From positions 42,686-106,685 of the forward strand of contig DF237156.1 in the NCBI GenBank assembly GCA_000708835.1: a stretch of 64,000 bases of DNA. The letters are read 5' to 3'. Of the stretch, positions 1 to 12,659 are shown in pieces. This stretch comes from Klebsormidium nitens. Its lineage: Eukaryota > Streptophyta > Klebsormidiophyceae > Klebsormidiales > Klebsormidiaceae. The stretch's first letter is position 1; every line of letters begins with the position of its first letter. The notes under the pieces were generated by a model. The model was given only the letters and a program-made list of their open reading frames with translations, ran no database searches and was not told the DNA's origin. The position numbers were made by a program, and so were the translations under genes.

Positions 1-993
1 AGTAGGCTGTAAATAATGCCCGGTACGGCCCGCGCGGTAGCCTTCGGCTAGTACCGCCAGCTAGGATAAACCTGCCGACGGTGAATTCTTGTAACCTTGA
101 ATTTTCCGAGTACACTCGACGGAGAAAGTACTGCCGCAGTGTACAAGTGCAATTCTGACAGACTTGGACTCGGTCCCTATACGTGGCACTCATCGGACGG
201 TGCCAGCCCCAGCCAGCGGAAAGTTCGGGACCCCGAAATGTACCTAGTTAAAGTGCGCTTTTTGACAACGGGATGGTCAATGTAGTGCCTTTGGATGCTT
301 CAGATTGAGTCCTCACAATAGGACAGCTTCTTGTTCTCCGCATCCTTCTACGTTGAGCTTTGTGTTTTGCAGCTCGTGTTCTGTAAACTTCCTCTTTGGC
401 AGAACTGACCCGTGGCCTTCAAATGTGGCAGCCCCAGGACCCCCCCAGGAAGCCCAGGCCGGCCAGCTGAGGTCAGGAGTTTTGGCGGCTGAATCGAAAA
501 ACTGTACTACGTACTACTTGCGTGAAGCCAGCCCCATCACGGCAGCCGCATATATATGTGCATGCGTATATGCTGTGGTTAAGATAACAAATCCGGTTTC
601 CCCACAGCATTTGTTATCTTGAAGTCACAGGAAAAGCTGCGCTTTGCACGCTGCGCTCGCGACGCCTTTTCTGCCTCCACAACACTCCGTCTTTGTGACA
701 GCAGATATCTACTTTGTATTGTATCATTTGGTAGGCGCGCACAGTGATGGGCGAAAGCGGACGGGACGCGGCCGCCTCAACTCCGGCGAGGTTTCTGGAA
801 TGTGGCGGCGGCCGGGGTTTAACGACATGGGTAGGCACGTGAGTCGGGCAAGGCGGCCGCGGGCGCCGCGAAGTTGTTGAATCATTACTTGAAAGTGGCC
901 GCGGCCGCCGCCACTTCAGAGCTCAGCGCTATCGAAGGGAAATGCCTAGCTGGCCTATGCAGCTATGCTGCATGCATGCTGCCCTATGGCTAG
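1..993. other. Gene-free upstream region of allantoinase
   Basis: No open frame here has splice sites or recognisable protein content. The segment at about 770-915 is rich in GCGGCCGC-like words. A short alternating TATATATGTGCATGCGTATATGC-like stretch lies near 550. The region presumably holds the allantoinase promoter and 5' leader, but no clear TATA box or start-site signal could be assigned. Confidence 0.4.
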
Positions 994-1026
994 ATGCAAA
1001 TTATGTCCTTGAAAGTAAGTTCCAGC

Positions 1027-4000
1027 ATGGCCGTGTTGGGCAATGCTGCGATTTCACTGTTTGTGGCTCTTGCTGCATGGGCCTTTCTCGCATTGCCAGA
1101 AAGAAGCGATGGAAGCAGCGTGTTCCAGATTGTCCATGGCAGCAAGGATCTGCTTTCGGTGAGACGCGCTGCCTATTATGGACTTTCTTTTAAGCTGTCA
1201 TACTTCAGTGGAAAAGCTGGTGATCGCTCACAGGATTGCTAACGTGGAATACAGCTCTATTGTTGGACGCCGCTTGTTCTGCCCCAGCTACAGAAATTTA
1301 GAGCCTTTCACATGGCCTGGCTGTAAATTGCATTGGCAAGGTTCTGAATGTTCTTTTGCTGTGGTGTAACATCGCAGTGAGCTGCAAAAGTGTTGCCTTT
1401 CCACGTGACTTGGATTGTGTGGACAGATAGATGGATACAGCAACATTTCAAGAGAACCACCCAAACAGATTGGCCAGCATCACGCTAAGACGGCTCCCAA
1501 AACATTACCTTGCATATCTTTGGACTTCTTTCTGTATCTTCTCCACGTCCAAGCTCTTATCATTCTGGACAAGAGGAGAAATGCCATATGGCTTGCAATG
1601 TTAAGACATTAAAGGAGGGCACGCCGAAGGAATGAATCAGTACATCTTTTGCAGACCTGCGGCCTGTTGAGCGAGGATGAGTTCACACTGTATAGTCAGC
1701 GCGTTGTGACCCCACATGGGGTGATCCCTGCAGCAGGTGAGTATTCATGACCATATTTTGAGAAATTTCTATTCCTTTTCTTTTCCTTGAGAGCCTTGTC
1801 GCTGAGGATTCAGTATGCGTCTTGAAAATGTCAATCTGGCCCTCAGTTTGGCCCCTCGGTTTTCAGCTCCTCCGTTGCCTGCCTAGACATGTTTTTACAA
1901 TCGTTGAGCTTATACTAGACAGCCTCAGTGTAGGACCATCCCATGCATCTGGCTGTCTGGTTGATCCCAATCGAGGAGGCTGTTCATATGAGACTCCAGA
2001 TGATTGAATTCGCCTCAGGAACCACTTCCTGTTTCTTCACTAGCTCCTTGCATTTTTTTTTGTAGAAATGAAATCGGTTGCCCTCCTCTCCGCAACTTCT
2101 TCACTGCCTATTTGCCTGTCAGTGCGATCCTCCCGCTGTGGCTCTGAAAAGTGTAGTACTGCCAAATGCTTCATGTAAGCAGAGTGTGCTTTCCTGATGC
2201 CAATCGCTTTGCAGTGCATGTCAGAGGGGGGGTGATCCAATCAGTCATCTCCAGCCCCAACGGCCCCCCAGACGGTCCTTTTCCTGTGCACGACTACGGG
2301 AGATCTGTCATCATGCCTGGACTGATCGACTCGTAAGCGAGACTCCACTTGAATATTACTTTTGTCAAAGACTTCGTTGGAGAATTCAACGATGTCCCTC
2401 CTTTGTCAGCAAGATCCTCCAGATGCGAGATGCAGAAAATTCTGTGACATGGCACGGTCACCTTGATTTGAGTCCTGCTTGAAAGAATCAGATTGTATCC
2501 ATTCCTTTGAGGCGTTCTTTGCCCTGTTGCTTTAATCTAAAAGCCATCTGCATTTCACGAGATTTACCAGGTTGAAATAATTGGATGCAGGCACGTGCAT
2601 ATGAATGAGCCTGGAAGGACAGACTGGGAGGGGATGGCCACTGGGACTCAGGCAGCGGCCGCGGGTGAGTTGCACGCTCAAACTCATAAGTTAAGTTCCC
2701 TGGTCAAGACAATAAGGGTTGACCACAACTTGCCGTTTGCTATCTGAGAGTGGCATTGTTGGTATTTGCGCTCCTGCTGGGGTTTTGGAGCTCGTAGCCG
2801 ATTGCCTTGTGTTACTGCTGAGATTCTTTGAAAATCTTGACAATGTGGAAGTGTGCCTCCTTCCGTGAGGCCTTTTGAGATCCAGACACCGATGACTCTT
2901 CCTTAGAAAGCCCGAGAAGCGCTACAAGTGGAAATGCTGGGCCCCTCGACTGCAAAGCGGGTTTGACTGTGCAGAGTCGTTGGGTAAAGAAACCTTCAAA
3001 AGTCGTTCAAGGTGGTCGTCGCAATCAGAGTATGAACAATCTAAAAAGCCTTCGTTTTACTATTCAAAGCATTGCAAGAGAATCTCTGAGCGCTTCAAGA
3101 GCTCCACATGTTCACCTAACGAAACCGTCCACTTCGGTTCAAGGAAGAATCGAGTCTCGCAGAGTGCCTGCCAAGGGCCTTGAATGGATACCGATTTTTC
3201 TGCAGGCGGTTTCTCCACTGTGGTGGACATGCCGCTGAATAACATTCCCATAACCACGACGCCCGAGGCCTTGGCCGTCAAGGTGCGTAGTCCTCTCACT
3301 TCCTCCGTGTCAGTCATCAGAGGATCGTTCTGAATCTGATGAACGACCTAAGGAGGATTCTGCTAGCCGGCGGCTTGTCCTCGCAAAAGGAAGTGTTATG
3401 ACAATCCTCGTTTGATTGTTCGGAATGAAAGTTTGACATTAATGTCGTGAGTCTTGGCTAATGATCGCACAGAAGTTGTTGCTCTGCAGTTGAAAGCTGC
3501 GGAGGGCAAACTTTCTGTGGACGTCGGTGAGCTTTTCTGCTCTCGTTCTAACCATCATTTGCGGAATGATTCCCGGCAGACGCCTGAAGCCATCCAGTCT
3601 CAGCGGACGGTGATGTTGTCTCGAGTGAATGGTCTGCTTTTCATGGCTTTGTACAGGCCTTAGGTGTCACTTGCTCGGTAGGGAGTTCACTCCTTGCTCC
3701 TCCATTCAGCAAAACGGTTCATAAAACGATCGACAGGTTTGTCACTGTCCGAAGGCAGGATTGGGGTTTGCAAATCTGGGACTCCTTCTTCGAAGCACTA
3801 TAAATTTTCTCTGCTGATTTAAGAGAAGGTGAACTAAATGCGTTCTGTGTCTTGCAGGCTTTTGGGGAGGGCTGACTCCAGAGAACGCCGTCAACGAAAC
3901 GAAGCTCTCGGAGCTGCTCGAAGCCGGAGTCCTCGGTCTGAAAGTGAGCACGCTCGATACCTTGATTCGCATCTCAAGCTCTGTCGCAAGGTCTGGTCAA

Positions 4001-7000
4001 AAACTTCAGCTCCTACTGCAGTCGGATGCAATGAATACGCTTTGGTTCCCGGCATTATACTGAGCTCTCACCCAAAGCCCGGTCCCTTCGACGACGTTTT
4101 CCATTTCCATTCTAGAGTGGACTCTTCTCCTTCGCTCAGTGGGTTATCCGAGTTAGAGTGTCAGACGTTGCTGTAGCTAGATTACAGAGATAGGTAGTAT
4201 CTCAGACTGGATGTTTGAATTCCACCGAATTCTGTGTTGACACCGTTCGGGCCCATACGCAAGCTACGGTCCTTATAATAGGAGTATGAATGAATGATTG
4301 AATGAACTCTGGGATCATCCGCCCGCTTCTCGGCACGGGCTTGTGAGGGCTCGTTTTGTGCACTCCCCGAAGATGTTCGACGCTGGTGGACCGTGCCTTT
4401 CTACTTGTTTGCCCTTGTCAACACAGTTTGCCTTTTAAGGACAAATCGTTTTCGTTGTGATAAAAGGGCTCACAAAATATAAGCTGGGTCACGCTTTTCC
4501 CTTTTCTTGTCAGAACACCCTTTTTGCCAGTTGCTTGAGGGGATGACAAACATCAACTCACAAAGAGCTTTGCTCTGAGGAAAAAAAGGATGAAAAAGAA
4601 GAGAAAAGGGTCTGGCGACCACTGACGCCCGCATGCCAGTGCTCAGGTCGCCCCGCATGGGTCCACGTGCTCGACCGCAGACAAAAAGCCATTTCGTCGA
4701 TGACGTGTGCAGAGTATGTCCGCGCATTCGCCCTTTTTTAAGTCTGATTTGCTTTTTGCAGGCCTTTCTTTGTCCTTCCGGTACCGAGTTCCCTCAGACC
4801 ACTCCTCAGCAGATTGAGGTAAGCGGTTTCGAGAACGACGCCTGTGGGTTTGAGCGAGTGACATGTGAATGCCCAAAAGGCTATTTTGGAGAGTTACGAC
4901 CTAGGTAAAGTCTAGCGCAGAATGTCCAATCGTTTATCGGACTCGTGTCTTCTGGGGAGCGTTGTGCCGAAAGAACGATGAAGATGGTGCCGTCTGGTCG
5001 GGTCACCGCAAATCGTTGTTCTTCCAGATAAACGAGAACCTTATAAGGGGGCTTTTTTGTTGTCAAGGGGGCGGAGAAAAACCGATGAAAGGCGGACCGC
5101 AGGTTTGTCCTTTGTGTTTAGACAAAGTGATTGGACAGAGACATCCCAGGGACACCTCACGAGCTGGAGTGTGAACGATGGCTTCATTTTCTTTCTCGGG
5201 CTTGTCCAGGATTCTCAAGAATGATAATAAGAAGCCATGATAATAGTATGCTCCGATAAACACTAGACACCCTGACCTAGACACATGTTTGTTCCTCACC
5301 CCTATCCTCCTAAAAACCCCCAAAAAATCTTAACGATCCTGATGCGGTTACCTTTCCATTCTCTTCGCTTGCTACTGTCTTTTGTCGGACATCGATTCTG
5401 GTCCGAATGCAGTCCGCTTTGCCGGTTCTCGGACGATACGGCCTACCATTACTGGTCCATTCGGAGCTGCCCATGCCGGTCCCCAAGCCATCCGGTTCCC
5501 CCCAAAAGTACGAAACGTACCTTAAGACGAAACCGCCTGAGGGGTGAGATTACCGCTCGAGATCATTGTTGATATGCTCGCTGATCTTTTCCTATGTCTC
5601 TGTCGCCCATTGCCTTTGCTATGATCCGCTATTGTCCTCAGACCACAACACTGATGTTGCGTCACTATCAGATCATCAGGGGAAAGTTCCGTGTACATAA
5701 AATATGAGAAGGTTGGCGCATGCGAGGCCACTCTTACTCTTGCCCTGTAGTGGTTCACCGGGCAATCCGGGTTAGGACTTGTACGAAGCTTACTTGGTAG
5801 CAAGCAATTAGTAGGTGCTTTCAACAGAGCCCGGCCTGATACACTCATAAGTATCAGCGCTTTCAGTAAATATAATGTCGCGTACTTTCCTTCTCCCGGG
5901 CCCCGCTTTGCGTTATTTCTCTCAACGCCTAGCACGACTCTTGCTCAACGGCTGCGGAACTAACTTTACTGACTAGAGAGTACTGTGGCAGTGGCGTCAA
6001 TGATTATCCGAATTGCTTCTTGCAATTAGTCGAATTGTCCCTTCTCTGACCCGTGCAATGCAGAATTCTCAAGAAAGATAATGATAAGCCAAGATATAAT
6101 AAGCTCCGCTAACAATAAGAACCCTAACCCAAAAAGATACCTGCTCCGCACCCATACCCAAACCAACCCTACCCGTCCCAGTGCGGTTACCTTCTTCTTA
6201 TCTTGACTTATTAGTATCTTTCTTGAGTTGAATGTGCATTGTCACCGCAGGGAGAGAGCCGCCATTGCGGCCCTTATCGCAGCCTCCCGATCAAGCCCCG
6301 CCGCCGCCAAGGCGCACATTCACATCGTCCACTTGGCAGACGCCGAGAGCCTCGCCGTCATTAATGCCGCACGTGCGACCGGCGCCAATCTGACGGTCGA
6401 GACGTGCAATCATTACATCACCTTTGCGGCGGAGGACATCCCCGATAAGCACACGGAATACAAGTGCGCGCCGCCGATAAGGGACTGCGCGAACCGGGAT
6501 AAGCTATGGGAAGGGCTGCGCAGCGGGGGGATCGACCAGCTGGCGTCGGACCACTCGCCGTCCCCCCCGGAGCGGAAGTTTCTGAAGGAAGGGGACTTCC
6601 TCCGAGCGTGGGGGGGAATCTCGTCGATTGGGGTAAGTCTCCGGCTCTTCATTTTGGCCTCTTGCAGCTAGAGAGCTAAAGTTGGCAGAACGATGGACAA
6701 GAATGAACTCGTGCATTGTTGGCGCAGACAGGAACCCGCAAAGATCGTGCCCAATGCCATTTTTGGGTCGTCTGCTAATTCTTCGCTTTGAATGTTGAAA
6801 CCGGAACACTTTCTGAGGCCCGTATTTCTCCGGCGAACTGCCTGCGTATGTGCGACTTCGCTGCGTTCTTTCAGCGGCTCCTTTCTTTAGGAATGAACGA
6901 TTGGCTCCATTAACGGGTTCGTAGATGTGAAATGGTGACCTTTATCTCTGCTATGCATTACAAACGAATCTCTAGAGTCGAACGCTCTGGAACGAAGCCC

Positions 7001-8809
7001 TTTGGCTGGTGCCCCAAATGCTTCTAGCTCCACAGAAGAAGGACTGCCAGAGTTGCTTGGAGTCCGCGCGACGCTGTATATTTCGAGATCTGCATGAAAC
7101 AAAGGTAGGCCGCCAAGTAATGTCATCCTTGTAATCGTAGGCTGCTAGAAATATCATCCTTGTAAAGGTAGGCTGCTAAGTGACGTCATCCTTGTGCAGC
7201 TCGGACTGCCCGTGACGTGGACGCGGGCGAAAGCAGTGGACGCGACACTCGAGGACGTCGCGCGGTGGTGGAGCGCAGCGCCTGCGAAGCTGGCCGGCTT
7301 GAAACGCAAGGTGAGCCAGAAGTCAAGATAAGCGGGCGCTAACACCGATTCATGCCCAGCTGATTTGGAGCGCAAGGTGCACCGGTATCAAAGATAACTG
7401 GGCCCGCTAACACTGGGTTACACTCGAGGTCAAGGTGGTTGGGTGCCTAAAAGTGAGTCATAGTGGTGGGTATGGCTCGGTGGTTAGCGCGCTTGTTAAC
7501 CTTGATGAACGCCCACTTTCCTTACCACCTCTTTTTTGTCCACCTGTTATGAAGTGTTCCGGCGCTGAAGGTTCTGCTGGACGATTTTGCTTACACTTCA
7601 GAGGATCGAGATCTCTTGCACTGATGGGTTCTTGTCAGGTCCAAACCTCTCTGAAAAGGTTCCGTAGTTCTGCGACTTCCGACCGTTAAACACCGCAGTA
7701 CAGGCGCTCTGACCGTTGCAGAAATGTGCTCCGAACATCACTGTGGGAGAAATGTGATGTTGATATCCAGATTCTCCGGCGGACTCAGGGTTGGATATCT
7801 GACTAGACGGATTGCACGTGCGTAATTGTGTGTGTCTGAAAAGGTGGACAAAACTTTTCAAGAAAGAAGTCTGATCTCTGCAGCCCGCAAGGCAGAGACT
7901 TTGTATGCCGAAGCCCTCAGTGAAGCGGCGAAGAGTCGAGCACGACTGAAGCCTTTGTTTGTTTATTGCCGTGCAGGGCTCCATCGAAGCAGGCAAAGAC
8001 GCGGACTTCGTCATCTGGGACCCGGAGGCTGTGTATACCATTACCGAGGACATGATCTATTTCAAACACAAGGTGGGTGACGGTCCACATTCGGACTCAC
8101 TTTCTTGTACCTCGTGCGATTTTTCAGGCTGATGAACCAGCTTGCAGCTCCTAAGGTTCTAGGCTGCTTCCCTGCATTCTCTTGGATTGGCCGAGAACCG
8201 AGGAAGCTTCGTTAGGTGGTGTCAAGCGGATCCGCTCGGGCCGCTTGATGCGCGGGCCGTTCGTTGGCCTGTTGCAAACTGACGGAATACAGAGAAGGGG
8301 AGCCGAGCCGAAAGGCGCCACGAGGCCGTGCAGCACAAACTTGGTGCTCTGCCGTAATCCAACTTCAGGGTCTCTTCTCATGATATTCTTCTGAGATGCG
8401 GGCCTGTTGGCAAGTCGGTTGAACGATTGTGCCGTTGCGCCACCACTGCCTTAGGAAAGCACACAAGCAGATGCATTGCGCACCGTTGGATAATCGTTTC
8501 AGTACTCGGTGCTTGGTTTACCATTTCAATTTCTCATCAGGATGTTAGCGTGCCAACACATTTTTGGTGAATAGCGAAGCTACGGCTCCAATTCTATCCA
8601 GTTCCCCACTGAAGAGGTTGACTTATGTGCGCTCTTTATCTTTTCTCCAGCTGACGCCCTACACGGGCATGGAAGTGAGCGGCAAGGTGGAGCACACTTT
8701 TGTCCGCGGTCAGTTGGTGTTTTCCAAGGGCGAGTTTCCGACTACGCTCTGCGGGCAGCCGATCCTTCAGTTTCCGCACAAGAAGTTCAGGGCAGCGGCC
8801 AGTGCTTGA
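1027..8809 (+). CDS. ALN: Allantoinase (plant type, membrane-anchored), 13 exons
   Basis: Allantoinase hydrolyses allantoin to allantoate in ureide breakdown; plant forms lie in the ER. Exons read: 1027-1158, 1655-1736, 2215-2332, 2591-2664, 3206-3282, 3490-3526, 3858-3943, 4762-4818, 5413-5543, 6251-6632, 7200-7310, 7977-8072 and 8651-8809. Every junction is GT-AG, every phase closes, and the product is 513 residues, close to the roughly 506 of Arabidopsis. The start is the ATG before a hydrophobic segment ([17 protein letters not shown]), the N-terminal anchor; in-frame ATGs at 994 and 1006 are alternatives. Metal ligands of the cyclic amidohydrolase family are present: HVHMNEPGR (exon 4), the lysine of GLK AFLCPSG (exons 7-8, carbamylated in the family), LLVHSE (exon 9), HIHIVHL and SDHSPS (exon 10). 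Two MITE-like elements sit in introns 8 and 9, and the acceptor of exon 11 is triplicated. Confidence 0.95.
5214..5388. repeat. MITE-like element, copy A (intron 8 of allantoinase)
   Basis: A 175-bp segment clearly related to 6068-6227. Both begin with TTCTCAAGAA followed by an AT-rich stretch containing GATAAT, share GCTCCG and a CACCC-rich centre, and end after GCGGTTACCTT. The right terminal inverted repeat is degenerate here. The element stops 24 bases before the exon 9 acceptor. Confidence 0.65.
6068..6227. repeat. MITE-like element, copy B (intron 9 of allantoinase)
   Basis: A 160-bp element with terminal inverted repeats of about 34 bases. The left end starts CTCAAGAAAGATAATGATAA. The right end, read on the other strand, starts CTCAAGAAAGATACTAATAA. 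There is no coding capacity, so it is a non-autonomous inverted-repeat element by structure. It stops 23 bases before the exon 10 acceptor. No clean target-site duplication could be assigned. Confidence 0.65.
7101..7199 (+). repeat. Triplicated splice-acceptor segment of allantoinase exon 11
   Basis: Three tandem units of 31-35 bases (7101-7133, 7134-7164, 7165-7199) share GTAGGC(C/T)GC(C/T)A followed by (A/G)TCATCCTTGT. Only the last unit ends in TGTGCAG, the acceptor used by exon 11. That unit also carries a TGACGTCA palindrome at 7181. Confidence 0.7.
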
Positions 8810-10041
8810 ACGTGCAGTGTGTTTGCAAGTGTAGCTTGTAGGAAATTGTCTAGTATGTACTTAGGTGTTGGAAATGCAGCTGCATTCTGGATCAAGATAG
8901 ATCTGCTTTTGTGTTGCGGAAAGACGGCGGTATTTGACGCCTTGCCGAAGGTCAAGTGTAAATTATGATGCAAGGTGGACTTTGCGCGTTGGTTGTGCAG
9001 CTAAAAATTGGCGGACTGCTTCGTTCGATAAGTTTTCAGCTCTGATGCAGTATCAATGTACATTGGGGATGCTTTGTGTGCATGTGCGAGGAGTACGGTA
9101 CCAATCTATTTAATCAGTTATCGATTTCATGGTACTGGTTGTATTATATGGACGATCATACGTGGGGGCGCGTATTCTTCACTCGAAATTATTCTACATA
9201 TACGGGTACAAGAAATATAGTACGACTATTCGACTCACGCACGACGGACAACGACGTACAGTATAAACCAGACTCACGATCGGATCGACATGGAGCTGAC
9301 GTACAGCTAGGCGAACAAATTCAAATTTGCAATCCAAATTTGCAATCAAAGTTTGCAATCTAACTTATGATCTTACGGAGCATAGCACACATCCGAGTCT
9401 TGAGACAGGTATCATAGTACGATTTTATTCAACGTTCAACCCGCCATGTGATGAACAATTAGTTTTCTACCATGTCCGGAGGCGTCCGCTCAGCATGCGG
9501 AATCGTCCGACGATCCGCGCTCATGCACTCCCTAGCTTCGGACGCGCCCCAGCCAAAAGCATTAACAAGGCGGCGGGCATACGTGGCCAGACGGACTGAA
9601 TGTCAGATTGAATCTCATAAAACGAACACGACCTGTCCGTATGACTCTTTACTGATTCAGAGAACAGTATGCGACTCGACTGCAATCGAAAATTCCATCA
9701 GTCTAAAGATCAAGTCGGATCAAATCTACCCAATGGAATCGTTGCGTTCGTGGTCAAATTGCATCAACGTCTTTGTCAACTAATGCAGTAGACATGGTCA
9801 TATGACGGACGACCTGCCCGATCGGCTCCTGGGGCAGTACGTCGAACGAGTTTCGGCGAGTCTCGACCTGGAGAAAGGGAGAGAAAGAGCACCTCAGCCT
9901 CTGGCCAAGCTGGGGACATCATTAAAGAATAGCGAGGCAACGACCGAGCAAAGTTAAGGAGATTAAGAAGCCACTGGCGTGCAGGCAGACTACTTACATG
10001 GCGCCAAAGCCCTGAGAAAGCAAATGAGAGACCTCCGAAAG
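8810..10041. other. Gene-free spacer
   Basis: This spacer follows the allantoinase stop; a TGTAA word at about 8957 could be a polyadenylation signal. Near 9321-9360 there are three close repeats of an AATTTGCAATC-like word. No exon-like frame is recognised. The ORFs from 9327 to 9783 lack splice context and known motifs. Confidence 0.4.
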
Positions 10042-11160
10042 GGACCAGACGCTTCGTCCCCGGATGTCCGAACAAGGCCTTACATCTTCTTCGAGGAGCG
10101 TAAACGCACTCTCCAAACGCCTTGCCGGCCAGAGCCATTGCAGGTCAGCTGTCTGGGGCCAACAGACAGAAGGCATCGACGATTGAAGAAACTCATAAAG
10201 TCCCACAACAACTTGGCCAATCTAAGGCACATACAGGCAGACTATTTCAAGAGAACTAGGTACGAGAGCTCTAAGAATAACCAGGTACGAGAGGCGGAAG
10301 CCGCACAGCACAGACTACAGCGGATCAGCGCATCATCTTGAAACTTCGAATACTGAACAAAACCAAGTGAACAAAACAAATCGACAGGACCAGACGCGTC
10401 GTCCCCGGATAGCCAAACAAGGCCTTACATCTTCCCTGAGGAGCGTAAACGCACTCTCCAAACGCCTTGCCGGCCAGACCCATTGCAGGTCAGCTGTCTG
10501 GGCCGAAAAAGTGAAGGCAGCGACCAGCAAAAATTCATGAAGTCCCAAAAGAACTTTACCACTTAAAGAGCACTTGCAGTCTGACTTGTTCGAGAGAACT
10601 AGGTACGAGCGCTCTGCACACAACTAGGTACGAGAGGCGAAAGATGCACAGCACAGACTACATAGCGCAGCATCGCATCATTCTAAAACTTGGAAAATTG
10701 AACAAAACCAAGTGAACAAAACAAAAATACAAAGGACCAGACGCGTCGTCCCCGGATGTCCAAACAAGGCCTTACATTTTCCTTGAGAAGCGTAAACGCA
10801 CCCTCCAAATGCCTTGCCGGCCAGAGCCATTGCAGGTCAGCTGTTTGGGCCAACAGACAAAAGGCGTCGACCAGCAAAAACCCATAAAGTCCCAAAACAA
10901 CCCAAAACAACTCGACCACTCAAAGAGCAGTTGCAGGCTGACTTTTTCGAGAAACTAGGTACGAGCGCTCTGCACACAACTAGGTACGAGAGGCGAAAGC
11001 TGCACAGCACAGACTACAGCGCATCATCGCATCATCCTCAAACTTCGAACATTGGAAAAAAACAAGTGAACAAAAGAAATCTACAGGACCAGACGCGTCC
11101 TCTCCGGATGTCCGAACAAGGCCTTACATCTTCTTCGAGGAGCGTAAACGCACTCTCCAA
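10042..11160. repeat. Tandem satellite, about 348-bp unit, 3.2 copies
   Basis: Units starting GGACCAGACGC occur at 10042, 10387, 10734 and 11086, giving periods of 345, 347 and 352 bases. The fourth copy breaks off after 75 bases at about 11160. Each full unit holds a CGTAAACGCA(C/T)(C/T)CTCCAA block, a TGCAGGTCAGCTGT block, one or two ACTAGGTACGAG blocks and an A-rich end. The minus-strand frame stays open in each copy only because the copies are similar; no known protein is encoded. Confidence 0.85.
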
Positions 11161-12659
11161 TACGAACTTTGTGAAGAGATTCTTGAGATGCAGGCTGGCA
11201 AGCCGAGTGGGGCTTTTATCAGTGAGTCACAATTCGGTCATGCTTTTGATGCATAATAATTACGGCAGTGCTTGGATTATGCTCTCGCAATTTGAGTACG
11301 TGGACGGTGCGCATGCATTCTCTTGTTGAAACGTCATGCATGTGTATCGTGGCCTCAAGTTAAAACAAGGAATGATGGTTGACGGCGGAGTTGCGATAGT
11401 ATGTCCAATTGACTGGACTCAATCAAACCGACTCAATTGATGATCTGTCGCGTCTCATGCTGATTCGGCGACAGCTTTGGTGGCTGTTCTTTCGCATGTT
11501 GTCAGGCTAGTGACAATTAAAGGTCGGACGTCAAGACCGGATCGGTTGAGGAAGACCTTATATACGTGCATGTACGGTACCGCAGTACCAACTTATGAAA
11601 GATATAAGGAACTTCTCGCGCTGCGACCATCTTCTGCAACCTATCAAGGAAGCATGTTACGCCCTGGGAGGTCATCGCCCAAACATTTGCAAGCATTCGC
11701 TCATGCAGTGAATTCCGGGCCTTCTCCTGATCGTGGTGCTAGGACGATGTTAGCCTGAAATCAGCAACAAATGATTCCTTAAGGTTATTCCTAGCTTCGA
11801 ACATGTAATTTCTCCGCTAAATGCATGGGTCGCCAATATTAGCGAAACGATCAATGCGCTGAGTAAGAAAGAAGTAACAAAAAGCTGAGCCTTTACCCAT
11901 CCTTTACCCAGCCACGTCCACCGGCCCTGAGTCCTTATCACAAGCCACAAGCTTTGCCGGTCGGTTTAACTTAAGGGCGGTACCGGTCTTGAACTATGAA
12001 TCTGGACGCGAGTTAAGAGCGGTGCCGGTCTTGAACGTTACCTGCTTTCATACCGGCGGCGCTATTCATATAGAAGCGGTTTGAGAGCGCCGTCACTCTA
12101 AACGCACATGCTGAAATTAAGGGCGATCTTGGCTGTAATGTCTGGTTTTTAAAATTGGAACGTACTTCAAACGCGCAAATAAAGAGTGCTAAGAACCTTA
12201 AAACAGATTTGAACGGAGTTGGTGGTATTTTTAAAGTGCGGTCCTACACTAGCATAATGTTCTATCTCATTGGGTGCGCCTACAATACTCTCACATGCTT
12301 CTGATAACTCTATTTTAAGCGAGCAAATTGACAAATAGGGGCCTACAGCTAGCGGAGTCCTAACCATAAGCTGCGTAAGTGCTTACACTCTTCACGTCCT
12401 TGGAAGATGACCTCGCCTCGACTGCCTTGCTTTTCCGCAACGCGAGAGAACATGCTCTGATTGTGGATCCATGTTGATGCTCAAGGTCATGTCCTGACCT
12501 GCAGAACATAAAAATTTGCGTTTATGCTCCGAACCAATCAATGCACGTTCGACAAAAGATTTGGACGAAGGTTTGAGCGCAATGGACGGAGCGACCTGCT
12601 TCCTGGAAGTCGTTCTGCTTCACCACTGGCGGAACTCGCCCGTTACTAGAAGTACCGAG
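11161..12659. other. Gene-free spacer
   Basis: No supported gene. A short repeat around TTAAG(A/G)GCGGT(A/G)CCGGTCTTGAAC occurs at about 11971 and 12014. ORFs here are short and lack splice-site context. Confidence 0.35.

Noticed and set aside
7455-7620. tRNA or tRNA-derived SINE suggested by TGGCTCGGTGGTTAGCGC and a later GGATCGAGATC
   Set aside because: The A-box-like word is good, but the B-box-like word is too far away and no cloverleaf can be folded from it.
9994-10919. Three similar minus-strand frames with QTADLQW
   Set aside because: They repeat with the 348-bp satellite unit, have no upstream splice or start context and match no known protein; treated as translated satellite.
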